From: Pseudomonas viridiflava
Lineage (GTDB): Bacteria; Pseudomonadota; Gammaproteobacteria; Pseudomonadales; Pseudomonadaceae
Direction: 5' to 3'
DNA: 64,000 nucleotides
Assembly (NCBI RefSeq): GCF_900582625.1
Contig: NZ_UTIQ01000327.1
Coordinates: 248,001 to 312,000, forward strand
The translations under genes were made by a program, and so were the position numbers. Below, in pieces: positions 50,674 through 60,223 of this stretch. Within the stretch, counting starts at the first letter, position 1; each line of letters opens with the position of its first letter. Below the pieces are notes generated by a model. The model was not told where the DNA came from and did no database searches. It saw nothing but the letters and a program-made list of their open reading frames with translations.

Positions 50674-50731
50674 TGCCGGTTGTCCCAACTTCGCGGCCCT
50701 AGTGCAATCCAAAACTGTCGCGATACGCTCT

Positions 50732-51994
50732 TTAATCAGCCTGCTTCAACAACGGCGTATCCAACACCTTCGACGCCCCACCCATAACATCTTCAGCAAC
50801 GCCGACAAAATCCTTGGTGCTCACCACATCCATGCGCATCAACCCGCGGCTTACATCGTCGAGCGAGCGTTTGTTGCCGGTGGCTTTGCGGATTTCGCGG
50901 TCGAGGTCTTGCAGCAGGAGCACAGCACGGGCCGTGGTTTTGCCGCTGACGCTGTTGCCGCGCAGGCTCACCACTTTGCGGCTCCACTGTTTGAGGTTGG
51001 CGTTTACCGCTTTGTAACGCTCGGTGGTCATGCCGCCGGCGCGGTGCAGCAGTTCGATGGCGTAGTACTCTGCCAGGCCTTCGCTGATCCAGTCGCTGTT
51101 GTCGGTGTCGCGAATGCGGCTGAACACGTGCACCAGTTCATGCACCAACGAACTGGTGCCGTTCTCGCTGACCAAGGGCCGGTCGGCATGCATAAACAGC
51201 GAATTAGACGCCGACAAACCGCCCCGCCACATCGGGTCGCCCGCGCCTACCACCAGCAGCTTGGCCGGGTCGCGCGGGAATACGGCCTGCACCTGCGGCC
51301 ACACGAACGTCAGCATCGTCAGCACGTCCATGCGCCGCACGCCCGAGCCCACGGGCGCGGCGACGGTCACTTCGGTTTCGCCCAGGGTGGTGCGCCGGGT
51401 GCCGATCTTGCCCGCCAGCATCCAGCCCGTGGGGCGGTCGAACAGACGCGAAGGGTTGTCGATGCGGAAGCGGTTTTTACCTACGCGTGGCCAGCCGGTT
51501 TCGACGCTTTTCCAGCCTTTGGGCAATTCGAATTGCAGGCGCGAAACCAGTTCGACGCCGTCGTGCTGGTCCAGACGCGCGCTGGGCACCAAGTCATCGC
51601 CGCGCAGCAAGGCCCAGTCGGCGGTCATGCGCGCGTCGTAGCGAGTGGCTTTGCCGTCGGCCGCCGGGCGCGGATGGCTGATGCGCACGCGGTAGCTGAG
51701 GCTGGTTTTGCCTTTGCCCGGCTGCCAGACGCCCTGCTGCTGCTCGCCCGCTTGCGCCGCGTTGAGCTGCCAGGTGCCGTCGGTGGTGAAGTCGCTGAAG
51801 TAGCCCTTTTTGCCCAGGTTGAAACTCAGGCTGCGCACCGCCTCGCCTTTGGCCAGGGTCAGGCGCACCTCGGCCTGGTCGCTGTCGGGCAGCAAACGCA
51901 CGGTGTAATCGAGGTCGACTTTTTCCACCGCCCAGAGCGGGCTGCTGGCGAGGAGTAAAACGGCGGAAACAAACGCATGACGGAGGCTGGGCAT
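50732..51994 (-). CDS. M1-like (HExxH) metallopeptidase, exported, 420 aa
   Basis: A signal peptide opens the protein ('FVSAVLLLASSPLWA'). A beta-rich N-terminal domain resembles that of M1/gluzincin peptidases, and the catalytic zinc motif is HELVH in 'SSLVHELVHVFSRI' with the third ligand Glu in 'WISEGLAEYYAIELL' 18-20 residues later. The start at 51994 has AAGGAA at about 9-10 bases; the open frame extends three codons to a TTG. It is probably a periplasmic aminopeptidase-like enzyme with unknown substrate. Confidence 0.8.
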   Translation of the reverse strand: MPSLRHAFVSAVLLLASSPLWAVEKVDLDYTVRLLPDSDQAEVRLTLAKGEAVRSLSFNLGKKGYFSDFTTDGTWQLNAAQAGEQQQGVWQPGKGKTSLSYRVRISHPRPAADGKATRYDARMTADWALLRGDDLVPSARLDQHDGVELVSRLQFELPKGWKSVETGWPRVGKNRFRIDNPSRLFDRPTGWMLAGKIGTRRTTLGETEVTVAAPVGSGVRRMDVLTMLTFVWPQVQAVFPRDPAKLLVVGAGDPMWRGGLSASNSLFMHADRPLVSENGTSSLVHELVHVFSRIRDTDNSDWISEGLAEYYAIELLHRAGGMTTERYKAVNANLKQWSRKVVSLRGNSVSGKTTARAVLLLQDLDREIRKATGNKRSLDDVSRGLMRMDVVSTKDFVGVAEDVMGGASKVLDTPLLKQAD

Positions 51995-52100
51995 TGCAGA
52001 CAATTCCTTGTTGATGCGGCGCGGTACGTCCCTATGACCGGGCCTCGGTTGTTTGATTCACCGAGATGAATAATGGGTCGCCTGGGACCACGGGCCAGGC

Positions 52101-52550
52101 TCAGCCCGAGCGGAAGATCATATAGTCTTCCCAGTCATCTTCCGGGACGGCCGTCTCACTGAGCATCGCGCCGACCTGAGAAATGCCAGCGTTGTGGACC
52201 ATTTCCGGGTCGCCGCACACCAATGGGTGCCAGCTTTCCAAGTCTTTGCCCTCGGCTACCAGGCGATAGCCGCAGGTCGGCGGCAGCCACTGGAATTCGC
52301 TGGCCTGGCCGGGGGTGAGCTGGATGCAGTCGGGCACGAAGTCGCGACGCTTGGGGTAGTTGCTGCAGCGGCAGGTTTTCAGGTCGAGCAATTTGCAGGC
52401 GATGCGCGTGTAGTAAACGCTGCCGTCTTCTTCGTCTTCGAGCTTTTGCAGGCAGCACAGGCCGCAACCGTCGCACAGCGACTCCCACTCGTCCTGGTCG
52501 AGCTGGTCGAGGGTTTTGCGTTTCCAGAAAGGTTCGACTTTGGCGGCCAT
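52101..52550 (-). CDS. ycgN: YcgN-family (UPF0260) cysteine-cluster protein
   Basis: A 149-residue protein with many Cys in the pattern 'CDGCGLCCLQKLED' and 'ACKLLDLKTCRCSNYPKR', then 'CGYRLVAEGKDL' and 'HPLVCGD', as in the zinc/iron-binding CxxCxxCC domain of UPF0260. Function unknown. In Pseudomonas it lies near ycgL and rnd, as here. Confidence 0.93.
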   Translation of the reverse strand: MAAKVEPFWKRKTLDQLDQDEWESLCDGCGLCCLQKLEDEEDGSVYYTRIACKLLDLKTCRCSNYPKRRDFVPDCIQLTPGQASEFQWLPPTCGYRLVAEGKDLESWHPLVCGDPEMVHNAGISQVGAMLSETAVPEDDWEDYMIFRSG

Positions 52551-52660
52551 GGCAAGGTACGGGCTGGTGAAAAGGCCGGCAGTCTAGCGCCTGCCTCGGC
52601 ACCGGCCAAGGCCGCATTGCCAAACGGTTGCAGGCCGTTTGACGGGCCTGCGAACCACTC

Positions 52661-53593
52661 TTAATAGCCCTTGGAAAAGTCCACTTCGCCGCGCAGCGGT
52701 TCGCCGCTTTGCAAGCGCTGCAAGTTGTCCAGAAACAGCTGTGCCATCAACGGCGGCTGGGTCGGCGCCGAACTGTGGCCGGTGAGCAACAAGCCGAACG
52801 CAGTCCAGAACGGATGGCGCGCCGGCAACGGCTCCTGACGGCACACATCAATAATGGCGCCGGCCAGATGCCCATCCCGCAGTGCCGCCACCAAGTCCGC
52901 ATCGACCACCGCCACACCACGCCCAGCGTTGATAAACAGCGCCGTCGGCACGAACTGAGCGAACAGCGTCGCGTTGTAAATATCGTGCGTACTGGGCGTA
53001 TCGGGCAGCAGATTGATCACGTAATCCGCCTGCGCCACTAAACGCGGCAGTTGATCCATCGCCGCCACTTCCTTAAACGGCGCCAGCTCACGTGACGAAC
53101 TCGCCACGCCATACAACTCGACCCCAAACGGCGCCAAGAACTGCGCCACGCTCAGGCCGATATCACCCGTACCGACAATCAGCACCCGCCGCCCAGCCAG
53201 GCTGCGCGGTGCGTGATTATCCCAACGCCGCTCCACCTGAGCCGCCAGCCGCGCCAACACCTCGCGCTCGTGCGCCAACATATACGTGAGCACGTATTCG
53301 GCCATCACCTGCCCGAAAATTCCCACCGCACGCGTCAGGCGATAGCTAGTCGGTAAATCCTTCGCCAACAACGGCGTAATGCCCGCCCATGTCGACTGAA
53401 ACCACTGCGGCACATGCCCCTTACGCAACACCGACGCCAACAACCCCGGCTCCCCCAACCACACCTCGCACTCCGGCGCCAAGCGCGCCAACTCGGTTGG
53501 ATCATCACTGGCCACCAGCTCCAGATCCGGTTGAGCCCCGCGCAGCAACTGCGCATACAAAGCGTGATCATGTTCAGCAACTAAAACGCGCAT
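52661..53593 (-). CDS. D-2-hydroxyacid dehydrogenase (glyoxylate/hydroxypyruvate reductase-like), 310 aa
   Basis: A NAD(P)-binding Rossmann domain 'RRVLIVGTGDIGLSVAQFLAPFG' (GxGxxG) lies near residue 135, with the substrate Arg in 'ALFINAGRGVAVVDADLV', the Glu in 'IDVCRQEPLPARHPFW' and the His in 'LLTGHSSAP'. This is the GhrA-like branch of the 2-hydroxyacid dehydrogenases. The substrate is not fixed by sequence; glyoxylate or hydroxypyruvate are the usual guesses. Confidence 0.88.
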   Translation of the reverse strand: MRVLVAEHDHALYAQLLRGAQPDLELVASDDPTELARLAPECEVWLGEPGLLASVLRKGHVPQWFQSTWAGITPLLAKDLPTSYRLTRAVGIFGQVMAEYVLTYMLAHEREVLARLAAQVERRWDNHAPRSLAGRRVLIVGTGDIGLSVAQFLAPFGVELYGVASSSRELAPFKEVAAMDQLPRLVAQADYVINLLPDTPSTHDIYNATLFAQFVPTALFINAGRGVAVVDADLVAALRDGHLAGAIIDVCRQEPLPARHPFWTAFGLLLTGHSSAPTQPPLMAQLFLDNLQRLQSGEPLRGEVDFSKGY

Positions 53594-53716
53594 GTGACTA
53601 CAAAACCTTCAAACACGGCGAAGCCACGCTAGGTGGCGACACCTCAAAAAAAGAAAATGGAAACACCACAACGACTTTCGCCTCGCCCTGCTTTGCTTTG
53701 CTTTTAGAGCTACTTC

Positions 53717-53834
53717 CGACCTCCTGGGCTAGCGCCAGGCAAGGCGCCCCGGAACGATAAAGCGCAGCGTACTTAAGTACGTGAGCATTTAGCGTGAGGA
53801 CGCAACGCAGCCTGGCCGACGACCCAGGAGGTCG
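53717..53834. repeat. Long inverted repeat with nested palindrome
   Basis: CGACCTCCTGGG (53717-53728) and CCCAGGAGGTCG (53823-53834) are exact complements, with GCCAGGC/GCCTGGC inside them and a 14-base palindrome CGTACTTAAGTACG (53768-53781) in the middle. It sits between the dehydrogenase and ycgL and looks like a folded repeat element or an RNA structure. Confidence 0.6.
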
Positions 53835-53839
53835 CCCGG

Positions 53840-54133
53840 TTAAATGGGGTCGTTTCGGCGTAGGAGTTCTTCGGGTAGATGCTGGATGTACTCGTCCTCC
53901 GCGGGTGGCATCTGCAAGTGATACCCCTGCTTCTCCAGATTCGCCAAAACCTGCTCTATATCTTCGCGCGCCAATTTGCGCTCCGGACTCAACACCAAAT
54001 CAAACGCATGCTTAGGCGGCCCAAACGCCACCAACAATGACTCTGGCACCTTCTTCAAGGCATCGGCCTTAAGCACATACAGGTACATCTCGTTTTTCTT
54101 CGGGCTGCGGTAAATCGAGCAAATCTGTTTCAT
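53840..54133 (-). CDS. ycgL: YcgL-family protein
   Basis: A 97-residue small protein with the family sequence 'MKQICSIYRSPKKNEMYLYVLK' at the start and 'YHLQMPPAEDEYIQHLPEELLRRND' at the end. The fold is known from structure but the function is unclear. Its ATG overlaps the rnd stop (ATGA), so it is coupled to ribonuclease D. Confidence 0.95.
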   Translation of the reverse strand: MKQICSIYRSPKKNEMYLYVLKADALKKVPESLLVAFGPPKHAFDLVLSPERKLAREDIEQVLANLEKQGYHLQMPPAEDEYIQHLPEELLRRNDPI

Positions 54134-55269
54134 GCCTGTTGTTCCTGGGTATGGGCCGCCAGGCTGTCGAGCAGTTCCTGGCCCATTAATTCACGTCGCC
54201 AACCGCGCAGGGAGTCGGGCAGTTGGTAGGGGCCGTTGGGGTAACCGCTTTTAAGCAGCGCCTCGAGTACTTTTTTGCGCAGCATGATTTCCGGCGCGAT
54301 ATCCAGGCGCTCGGCTTCACGCTGGCCAACGGCGCGCAAGGTTTTCAGCAAGGCCGCCGCTTCCACCGGCAGCGGCTCCGGCAGAGGCTCTGGCCATTGC
54401 TCAGCGGGTTTGGCGGCGGCTTGTTTGATCAGACCGAGCAGAAACTCGCCGTCCTGGCGCACGGTTTTCGGGTGCATGTCTTCAATGCGCGCCAGCGCCA
54501 CAAGGTTGTCTGGCTGGGTGCGCGCCATGGGCCACAGCGAGTTCTCGCGGATCACCCGGTTACGCGGCAGGTTGCGCAGCCGCGCCTGCTGCTCACGCCA
54601 GGCATAGAGTTCGCGCAGCACGGCGAGTTTGGCCGGCGGCAGTTTCCAGCCGAGCTTGGCGTCGCGGTACATCTCGTTGGGGTCGATTTCGCGGCGCAGG
54701 TTGCTGACCATTTCTTCGCCGTCTTCCAGCACCCAGTCGAACTTGTCCGGGGCCAACCGCGCGCGCAGAGCTTGAAACACTTCGGCCAGGTGAAGCACGT
54801 CTTCGGCGGCGTAGCTGATTTGCGTCTCGGAGAGCGGCCGCTGCAACCAGTCGGAGCGCGTTTCGCCTTTGGGCAGGTCGATGTCCAGCACGCTCTGCAC
54901 CAGGCGCGAGTAGCCCATGGAGAAGCCGATATTCAAGTAAGCGGCGGCAATCTGAGTGTCGAATAGTGGCAGCGGCAAGGTGCCGGTGAGGCGGGAAAAA
55001 ACCTCAAGATCTTCGCTGCAGGCGTGTAGCACTTTGAGCACGGCAGGGTCGGACAGCAGCTCGGCAAAGGCATCCCAGTTCTGAATCAGCAGCGGGTCAA
55101 TCAGAAAAACCTGGCTTCCGTCGCACACCTGCAGCAGGCCGGCGATGGGATAAAAGGTGTCGACCCGCATGAATTCGGTGTCGAGGGCCACATAGGGCAG
55201 ACGTCGCCATTGGGCACATAACTGCGCCAAGTTGGCGTCATCGCGGATCCAATTGATTTCGATGGCCAC
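54130..55269 (-). CDS. rnd: Ribonuclease D
   Basis: A 379-residue DEDD exonuclease for 3' processing of tRNA. The exonuclease motifs are 'YVALDTEFMRVDTFYP' (Exo I), 'LKVLHACSEDLEVF' (Exo II) and 'QISYAAEDVLHLAEVF' (Exo III). One or two HRDC domains occupy the C-terminal half ('LAVLRELYAWREQQARLRNLPR'). The length matches the family. Confidence 0.96.
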   Translation of the reverse strand: MAIEINWIRDDANLAQLCAQWRRLPYVALDTEFMRVDTFYPIAGLLQVCDGSQVFLIDPLLIQNWDAFAELLSDPAVLKVLHACSEDLEVFSRLTGTLPLPLFDTQIAAAYLNIGFSMGYSRLVQSVLDIDLPKGETRSDWLQRPLSETQISYAAEDVLHLAEVFQALRARLAPDKFDWVLEDGEEMVSNLRREIDPNEMYRDAKLGWKLPPAKLAVLRELYAWREQQARLRNLPRNRVIRENSLWPMARTQPDNLVALARIEDMHPKTVRQDGEFLLGLIKQAAAKPAEQWPEPLPEPLPVEAAALLKTLRAVGQREAERLDIAPEIMLRKKVLEALLKSGYPNGPYQLPDSLRGWRRELMGQELLDSLAAHTQEQQA

Positions 55270-55415
55270 ATGCCTCTCCTTAAATTTGCCGCGCAGTATA
55301 TATCGAGCCCGGCTATGGCCGGTGATTCGAGCGGTGATTCACGGCTTGCCCTGCAGTAGCGGCGCTCCTATGCTGCGGGCGTTTTGTCCGACAATAATCA
55401 GAACAAGGATATGTC

Positions 55416-56477
55416 ATGAAAAAGTTTCTGGGCCTGGTGGCCCTGCTGCTGGTCATTGTGGTGGTGTACCTGCTGATCAAACCCAGCCCCATCGACCCGC
55501 TGGCCTGGACCCCGCCGCACGAGCCGGCCATGACCGGCGTGCTGGAACCCAACGACGCATTGATGAAAGCCGAACTGCTCGCCAAAGGCCAGGTTCACGG
55601 CCCTGAAGACACCGCCGTCGACGCCGAAGGCCGCGTGTATGGCGGCACCCATGACGGCAAAATTATTCGCATCAAAGCAGACGGTTCGGTCGAAACCTTC
55701 GCCGAAACCAAAGGCCGGCCGCTGGGCATGGACTTTGACGCCAAGGGCAACCTGATCGTCGCCGATGCCTACAAAGGCTTGCTGAGCATCGACCCGCAAG
55801 GCCAAATCACCGTGCTGACGACCGAAGCCGGCGGCGTGCCGTTCCGCTTCACAGACGATGTCGACATCGCCAGCGACGGGCGCATCTACTTCTCCGATGC
55901 CTCGAGCAAATTCGAACAACCGGACTACCTGCTCGACCTGCTCGAAGGCCGCCCATACGGCCGCCTGCTGCGCTACGACCCGGTGAGCAAAACCACCGAG
56001 GTGCTGCTCAAAGACCTGTACTTCGCCAACGGCGTGGCGCTGTCGGCGAAGGAGGATTTCGTGCTGGTTAACGAAACCTACCGCTACCGCATCAGCCGCC
56101 TCTGGCTTAAGGGTCCGAAAGCCGGCACCCACGACATCTTTATCGACAACCTGCCGGGCATGCCGGACAACCTGCAAGGCGACCGCGCCGGCACCTTCTG
56201 GGTCGCCCTGCCAACGCCACGCAAAGCTGACGCCGATTTCCTCCAAGGCCAGCCATTCCTGAAAGCGCAAATGGCCAAACTGCCCCGCGCCCTGTGGCCG
56301 AAACCGGCGAAATACGGCCTGGCGATTGCCGTGGACGAGCAAGGCAAAATCACCCGCAGCCTGCACGACACCAGCGGCAGCAACCTGCGCATGGTGACGT
56401 CGGTGAAACCGGTGGGTGGCTTCCTGTACTTCGGCAGCCTGGATAACGACCGGATTGGTAAGTTGAAAATCGATTAA
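55416..56477 (+). CDS. SMP-30/strictosidine-synthase-like beta-propeller protein, 353 aa
   Basis: One N-terminal membrane anchor (residues 4-23) is followed by a six-bladed beta-propeller of about 320 residues, with 'GQVHGPEDTAVDAEGRVYGGTHDGKI', 'ADAYKGLLSID' and 'GRIYFSDASSKFE' as blade signatures. The family includes lactonases and adipocyte plasma-membrane-associated protein (APMAP); the catalytic residues are too divergent here to decide. Probably located on the periplasmic face. Confidence 0.8.
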   Translation: MKKFLGLVALLLVIVVVYLLIKPSPIDPLAWTPPHEPAMTGVLEPNDALMKAELLAKGQVHGPEDTAVDAEGRVYGGTHDGKIIRIKADGSVETFAETKGRPLGMDFDAKGNLIVADAYKGLLSIDPQGQITVLTTEAGGVPFRFTDDVDIASDGRIYFSDASSKFEQPDYLLDLLEGRPYGRLLRYDPVSKTTEVLLKDLYFANGVALSAKEDFVLVNETYRYRISRLWLKGPKAGTHDIFIDNLPGMPDNLQGDRAGTFWVALPTPRKADADFLQGQPFLKAQMAKLPRALWPKPAKYGLAIAVDEQGKITRSLHDTSGSNLRMVTSVKPVGGFLYFGSLDNDRIGKLKID

Positions 56478-56503
56478 GACAAGCTTCCTACCGAAACGGC
56501 CGC

Positions 56504-56590
56504 AGCCGCGATGCGCTTCGCATCAAAAGCATCGCGGCTGAAGCCGCTCCTACAGGTTGTGCGATTTGTGGGAGCGGCTTTAGCCGCGAT
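56504..56590. repeat. REP elements (convergent pair)
   Basis: AGCCGCGATGC (56504-56514) and GCATCGCGGCT (56529-56539) are complementary. GCGGCTGAAGCCGCTCCTACA (56534-56554) and GTGGGAGCGGCTTTAGCCGCG (56568-56588) are REP units in opposite orientation. They lie in the spacer before the sulfurtransferase gene. Confidence 0.8.
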
Positions 56591-56667
56591 TGGCCGGGCC
56601 TGGAAACGGCCCTCTCTGGCTAAACGCGTTTATGATGAGCGCCCCGATTTGTTCTCAGGTGCCCATC

Positions 56668-57522
56668 ATGTCCCTCGCGCAACTGATCTCTGCTTCCGAA
56701 CTCGTCAACCGTCCTGCCGGCCCTGAGCGTTTGCTGCTCGATTGCCGCTTCGCCCTCGATGACCTCGCCTATGGCCAACGCAGTTATGCCGAAGGCCACA
56801 TTCCTGGTGCGGTGTTTGCTGATCTTGAACGCGACCTGTCGGGCCCCATCGTCAAAGGCGTCACCGGCCGTCATCCCCTGCCCGACCCACAGCAGCTGAT
56901 CGAACGCCTGCGTGCCTGGGGCCTGAACAACGACAGCGAAGTGATCCTCTACGACGACGGCCCCGGCGCCTTTGCGGCCCATGCCTGGTGGCTACTGGTT
57001 TGGTTGGGCAAGCGCGACAAGGTGTTTTTGCTTGATGGCGGTTTAAAGGCATGGCGCGAGGCGGGTCTGCCGCTGGACCACGCCGTGCCCGAGCGCAGCG
57101 CCGGCACGTTTACCGGCCACGCCGACGCCAAGTTGGTGCTGAACGCTGAGCAGGTGCAGCAACGCCTGAGCGAGCCGCAATTGACCTTGCTGGACGCCCG
57201 CGCCCTGCCGCGCTTTCGTGGGGAAGTGGAGCCTATTGATCCGGTGGCCGGGCATATTCCCGGCGCGCAATGCGCGGTGTTCACCGACAACCTGGGCAGC
57301 GACGGGCGTTTCCTGCCGACCGAGCAACTGCGCGCCCGCTTTGCCGCGCAACTGGGCAACCGTCCCGCTGACGGCGTGGTGGCGTACTGCGGCTCCGGCG
57401 TAACGGCCTGCCATAACCTCTTCGCCCTGAGCCTCGCCGGTTACCCGCTGGCGCCGCTGTATGCGGGGTCTTGGAGCGAATGGATCACCGACCCAAGCCG
57501 GCCCGTAGCCACCGGCGAATAA
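56668..57522 (+). CDS. sseA: 3-mercaptopyruvate/thiosulfate sulfurtransferase, two rhodanese domains
   Basis: Two rhodanese domains of about 130 residues: the first (inactive) has 'DSEVILYDDGPGAFAAHAWWLL', the second has the catalytic loop 'VAYCGSGVTACHN' (CGSGVT, the mercaptopyruvate type rather than CRKGV-type thiosulfate). It moves sulfur from mercaptopyruvate to cyanide or other acceptors. The ATG at 56668 gives a 284-residue product with AGG 8 bases upstream. Confidence 0.9.
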   Translation: MSLAQLISASELVNRPAGPERLLLDCRFALDDLAYGQRSYAEGHIPGAVFADLERDLSGPIVKGVTGRHPLPDPQQLIERLRAWGLNNDSEVILYDDGPGAFAAHAWWLLVWLGKRDKVFLLDGGLKAWREAGLPLDHAVPERSAGTFTGHADAKLVLNAEQVQQRLSEPQLTLLDARALPRFRGEVEPIDPVAGHIPGAQCAVFTDNLGSDGRFLPTEQLRARFAAQLGNRPADGVVAYCGSGVTACHNLFALSLAGYPLAPLYAGSWSEWITDPSRPVATGE

Positions 57523-57743
57523 CGCGCCACGCCTATCACGTGGCGACGCCGTGCACGCGGTTGCGCCACGGGCGCCGGGCCTGAACGCCTTGGCGTTTGA
57601 ACCGAAAGCGGCGAGGCTCTAGGGCGGCAGAAACACCCCCGAGCCAATCCTGTAGCCGACTAACAGCGCCAAGCAGGTCCAGAACCCCATACGCCTTGTC
57701 GCGTTCTGTTGCGCTTGATGCTGCGTACATCCCCCGAGACCCG

Positions 57744-59996
57744 TTATTCCTTGATGCAGTCAACGGTATAGCAGCGCCCTTGCGGGCTGTCTTGGTGCTG
57801 CAAGCCATGCACGTCGGTATCGAAGCCGGGGAAGCTGCGGTCGAAGGTGCGGGCGAAAGCCAGGTAATCGATGATGGAGCGAGTCGCTTCGGTGAAGCGC
57901 TCGCCCGGCATGATCAGCGGAATGCCAGGCGGATACGGCACCAACATCACCGCCGCGATACGCCCTTGCAACTGATCGATCGGCACCGCTTCCACTTCGC
58001 CGCGCACCAGATGGTTGTAGGCATCGGCAGGTTTGATCGCCAGCTCCGGAAGCACGGTGTACATGCGTTTCAGCGCTTTGGGCGTGGCGTTATCGCGATA
58101 ACAGGTGTGCAACGCATCGCACAAATCGCGCAGCCCCATGTGCTGATAGCGGGTGTCTTCGCGCACGATCGAAGGCAGGCAATTAATCAAGCGCACGTTG
58201 GCGTCGTAGCTGCGTTTGAATTCCAGCAACTCGGTGAGCAAGGTGCTCCATTTGCCCTTGGTAATACCCATGGAGAACAGCACCAGGAAGGAATACAGAC
58301 CAGTCTTCTCAACCACCAGCCCCCGTTCCCAAAGGAATTTACTCACCACTGCCGCTGGGATGCCCCGCTCGCTGAGCGCGCCGCCGGCGGTGAGGCCGGG
58401 CGTGACCAGCGTGACTTTGATCGGATCGAGCAGCACGTAGTCATCGGCCACATCGCCAAAGCCATGCCAATCCGCCTGTGGCTGCAGCACCCAATCAGCG
58501 GTGGTCAGCTGCTCGGCGCCGTCGGCGAGGGTCGGCTGCCAGATGCTGAACCACCAATCATCAGCGCTCAGGTTCTGCCGCAGGTTGGCCAGGGCGCGGC
58601 GGAAACTCAGGGCCTCGTCGAACGTTTCCTGAATCAGCGAACGGCCTGCCGGGCCTTCCATCATGGCCGAGGCCACGTCCAGGGAAGCGATGATGCCGTA
58701 CTGCGGCGAGGTGGAGATGTGCATCATGAACGCTTCGTTGAAACGGTCGCGGTCGAGCTGGCGAGCGCCGCCGTCCTGCACATGAATCATCGAGGCCTGG
58801 CTGAACGCGGCGAGCAATTTGTGCGTGGAATGGGTGGTGAACACCAGCGGCCCGTCTTCGGTGCGCGAGGTGCCCATGCCATAACGGCCGGCGTAGAACT
58901 CGTGGAAGGCGGCGTAGGCGTACCAGGCTTCGTCGAAGTGCAGCACTTCCACGCTGTCGCCCACGGTTTTCTTGATCAGTTCGGCGTTGTAGCACAGGCC
59001 GTCATAGGTGGAGTTGGTCACCACCATCAGCTTCACCTTCGGCTCGCGGCCACGGGCAAGCGGGCTGGCGTCGATCTTGGCCTGGATCGATTCGCGGCTG
59101 AACTCGCTCAGCGGAATCGGGCCGATGATGCCCAGCTCGTTGCGCTCCGGGCTGAGGTACAGCGGGATGGCGCCGGTCATGATGATCGAATGCAGAATCG
59201 ACTTGTGGCAGTTGCGGTCAACCAGCACCAGGTCGTCGCGGCCGACCATCGAGTGCCAAACAATCTTGTTCGCCGTCGAGGTGCCGTTGATGACGAAGTA
59301 CGTGTGGTCGGCGCCAAAATTGCGTGCCGCACGGGCTTCAGCTTCAGCCAGCGGGCCGGTGTGGTCGAGCAACGAACCCAGCTCCGGCACCGACACCGAC
59401 AGGTCCGAGCGCAAGGTGTTTTCGCCGAAAAACTGGTGAAACGCCTGGCCCACCGGACTCTTGCGATATGCCACGCCGCCGCCATGGCCGGGCGTGTGCC
59501 AGGAGTAGTTGGATTCGGCCGTGTGCTGCACCAGTGCTTTGAAAAACGGCGGCAGCAAACCATCGAGATAAATACGTGCGGCGCGTGCCACCTGGCGCGC
59601 CAGGAACGGCACGGTGTCTTCGAACAGATAGAGCAAACCGCGCAGGTGGTTGAGATCGGCCATGGCCTCGACCGGCGCGTTCTCGATGGTGACCTGCTCA
59701 CCCAAGGCGAAAATCGGCAACTGCGGCGCACGCACCCGAGCGGCGCGGATCAGCTCGATCACATCGTGCAGCAAACGCTGATTTTCCCCTGCCCCTTCGG
59801 CGGCCACCAAAATGCAGGCCAGGCCGTGGTGAGTGGAGGCCACGATGCGCCCTTCGGTAGAGCTGGCGGTGGAAATGATGGTGAAGCCTTCCAACTCCAA
59901 CTCGCGGGCAATTTCCCGCACGCGGTCGCCGGCCACGGTATCGGCCTTGATATCGCGGTGCACGATGAGAACGGGAAACTTGAGGTCTTTATACAT
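57744..59996 (-). CDS. ldcA: Lysine/ornithine/arginine decarboxylase family (LdcA-like)
   Basis: A 750-residue PLP enzyme. The N-terminal ~130 residues form the receiver-like 'wing' domain, followed by the aspartate-aminotransferase fold with 'HTPGHGGGVAYRKSPVG', 'FVINGTSTANKIV' and the PLP lysine in 'FTTHSTHKLLAAFSQASM'. Position next to dnaQ and rnhA matches LdcA of P. aeruginosa, which makes cadaverine from lysine; specificity among basic amino acids cannot be read from the sequence alone. dnaQ lies upstream on the same strand beyond REP repeats. Confidence 0.9.
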   Translation of the reverse strand: MYKDLKFPVLIVHRDIKADTVAGDRVREIARELELEGFTIISTASSTEGRIVASTHHGLACILVAAEGAGENQRLLHDVIELIRAARVRAPQLPIFALGEQVTIENAPVEAMADLNHLRGLLYLFEDTVPFLARQVARAARIYLDGLLPPFFKALVQHTAESNYSWHTPGHGGGVAYRKSPVGQAFHQFFGENTLRSDLSVSVPELGSLLDHTGPLAEAEARAARNFGADHTYFVINGTSTANKIVWHSMVGRDDLVLVDRNCHKSILHSIIMTGAIPLYLSPERNELGIIGPIPLSEFSRESIQAKIDASPLARGREPKVKLMVVTNSTYDGLCYNAELIKKTVGDSVEVLHFDEAWYAYAAFHEFYAGRYGMGTSRTEDGPLVFTTHSTHKLLAAFSQASMIHVQDGGARQLDRDRFNEAFMMHISTSPQYGIIASLDVASAMMEGPAGRSLIQETFDEALSFRRALANLRQNLSADDWWFSIWQPTLADGAEQLTTADWVLQPQADWHGFGDVADDYVLLDPIKVTLVTPGLTAGGALSERGIPAAVVSKFLWERGLVVEKTGLYSFLVLFSMGITKGKWSTLLTELLEFKRSYDANVRLINCLPSIVREDTRYQHMGLRDLCDALHTCYRDNATPKALKRMYTVLPELAIKPADAYNHLVRGEVEAVPIDQLQGRIAAVMLVPYPPGIPLIMPGERFTEATRSIIDYLAFARTFDRSFPGFDTDVHGLQHQDSPQGRCYTVDCIKE

Positions 59997-60151
59997 GCTG
60001 TTATCGCCTGAAGAGTTACCGGGCCGGGCCCGTGCAGCCCTCAGGGTAGAGACTCAACAGAACGCGCGTAACCCCCTGCGTCGGGGGCTGTACGAAAACG
60101 TCGCACGCGGATAATTCAGTAGGAAATGGCGCAGGTGAATGTGGACAAAAA

Positions 60152-60179
60152 GCATCGCGGCTAAAGCCGCTCCCACAGG
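60152..60179. repeat. REP unit between dnaQ and ldcA
   Basis: GCATCGCGGCTAAAGCCGCTCCCACAGG, the same repeat family as the pair at 56504-56590. Confidence 0.8.
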
Positions 60180-60223
60180 GGGAAGGGGGGCGCATCGAGA
60201 ATTTTTGAAGGGAGGTGCGAACC

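Noticed and set aside
53794..54015. Short plus-strand frame through the long inverted repeat and ycgL
   Set aside because: It lies antisense to ycgL with no RBS or recognisable domain.
57597..60011. Long plus-strand frame of 804 codons opposite ldcA
   Set aside because: Antisense to a decarboxylase with intact PLP motifs; no independent evidence for coding.
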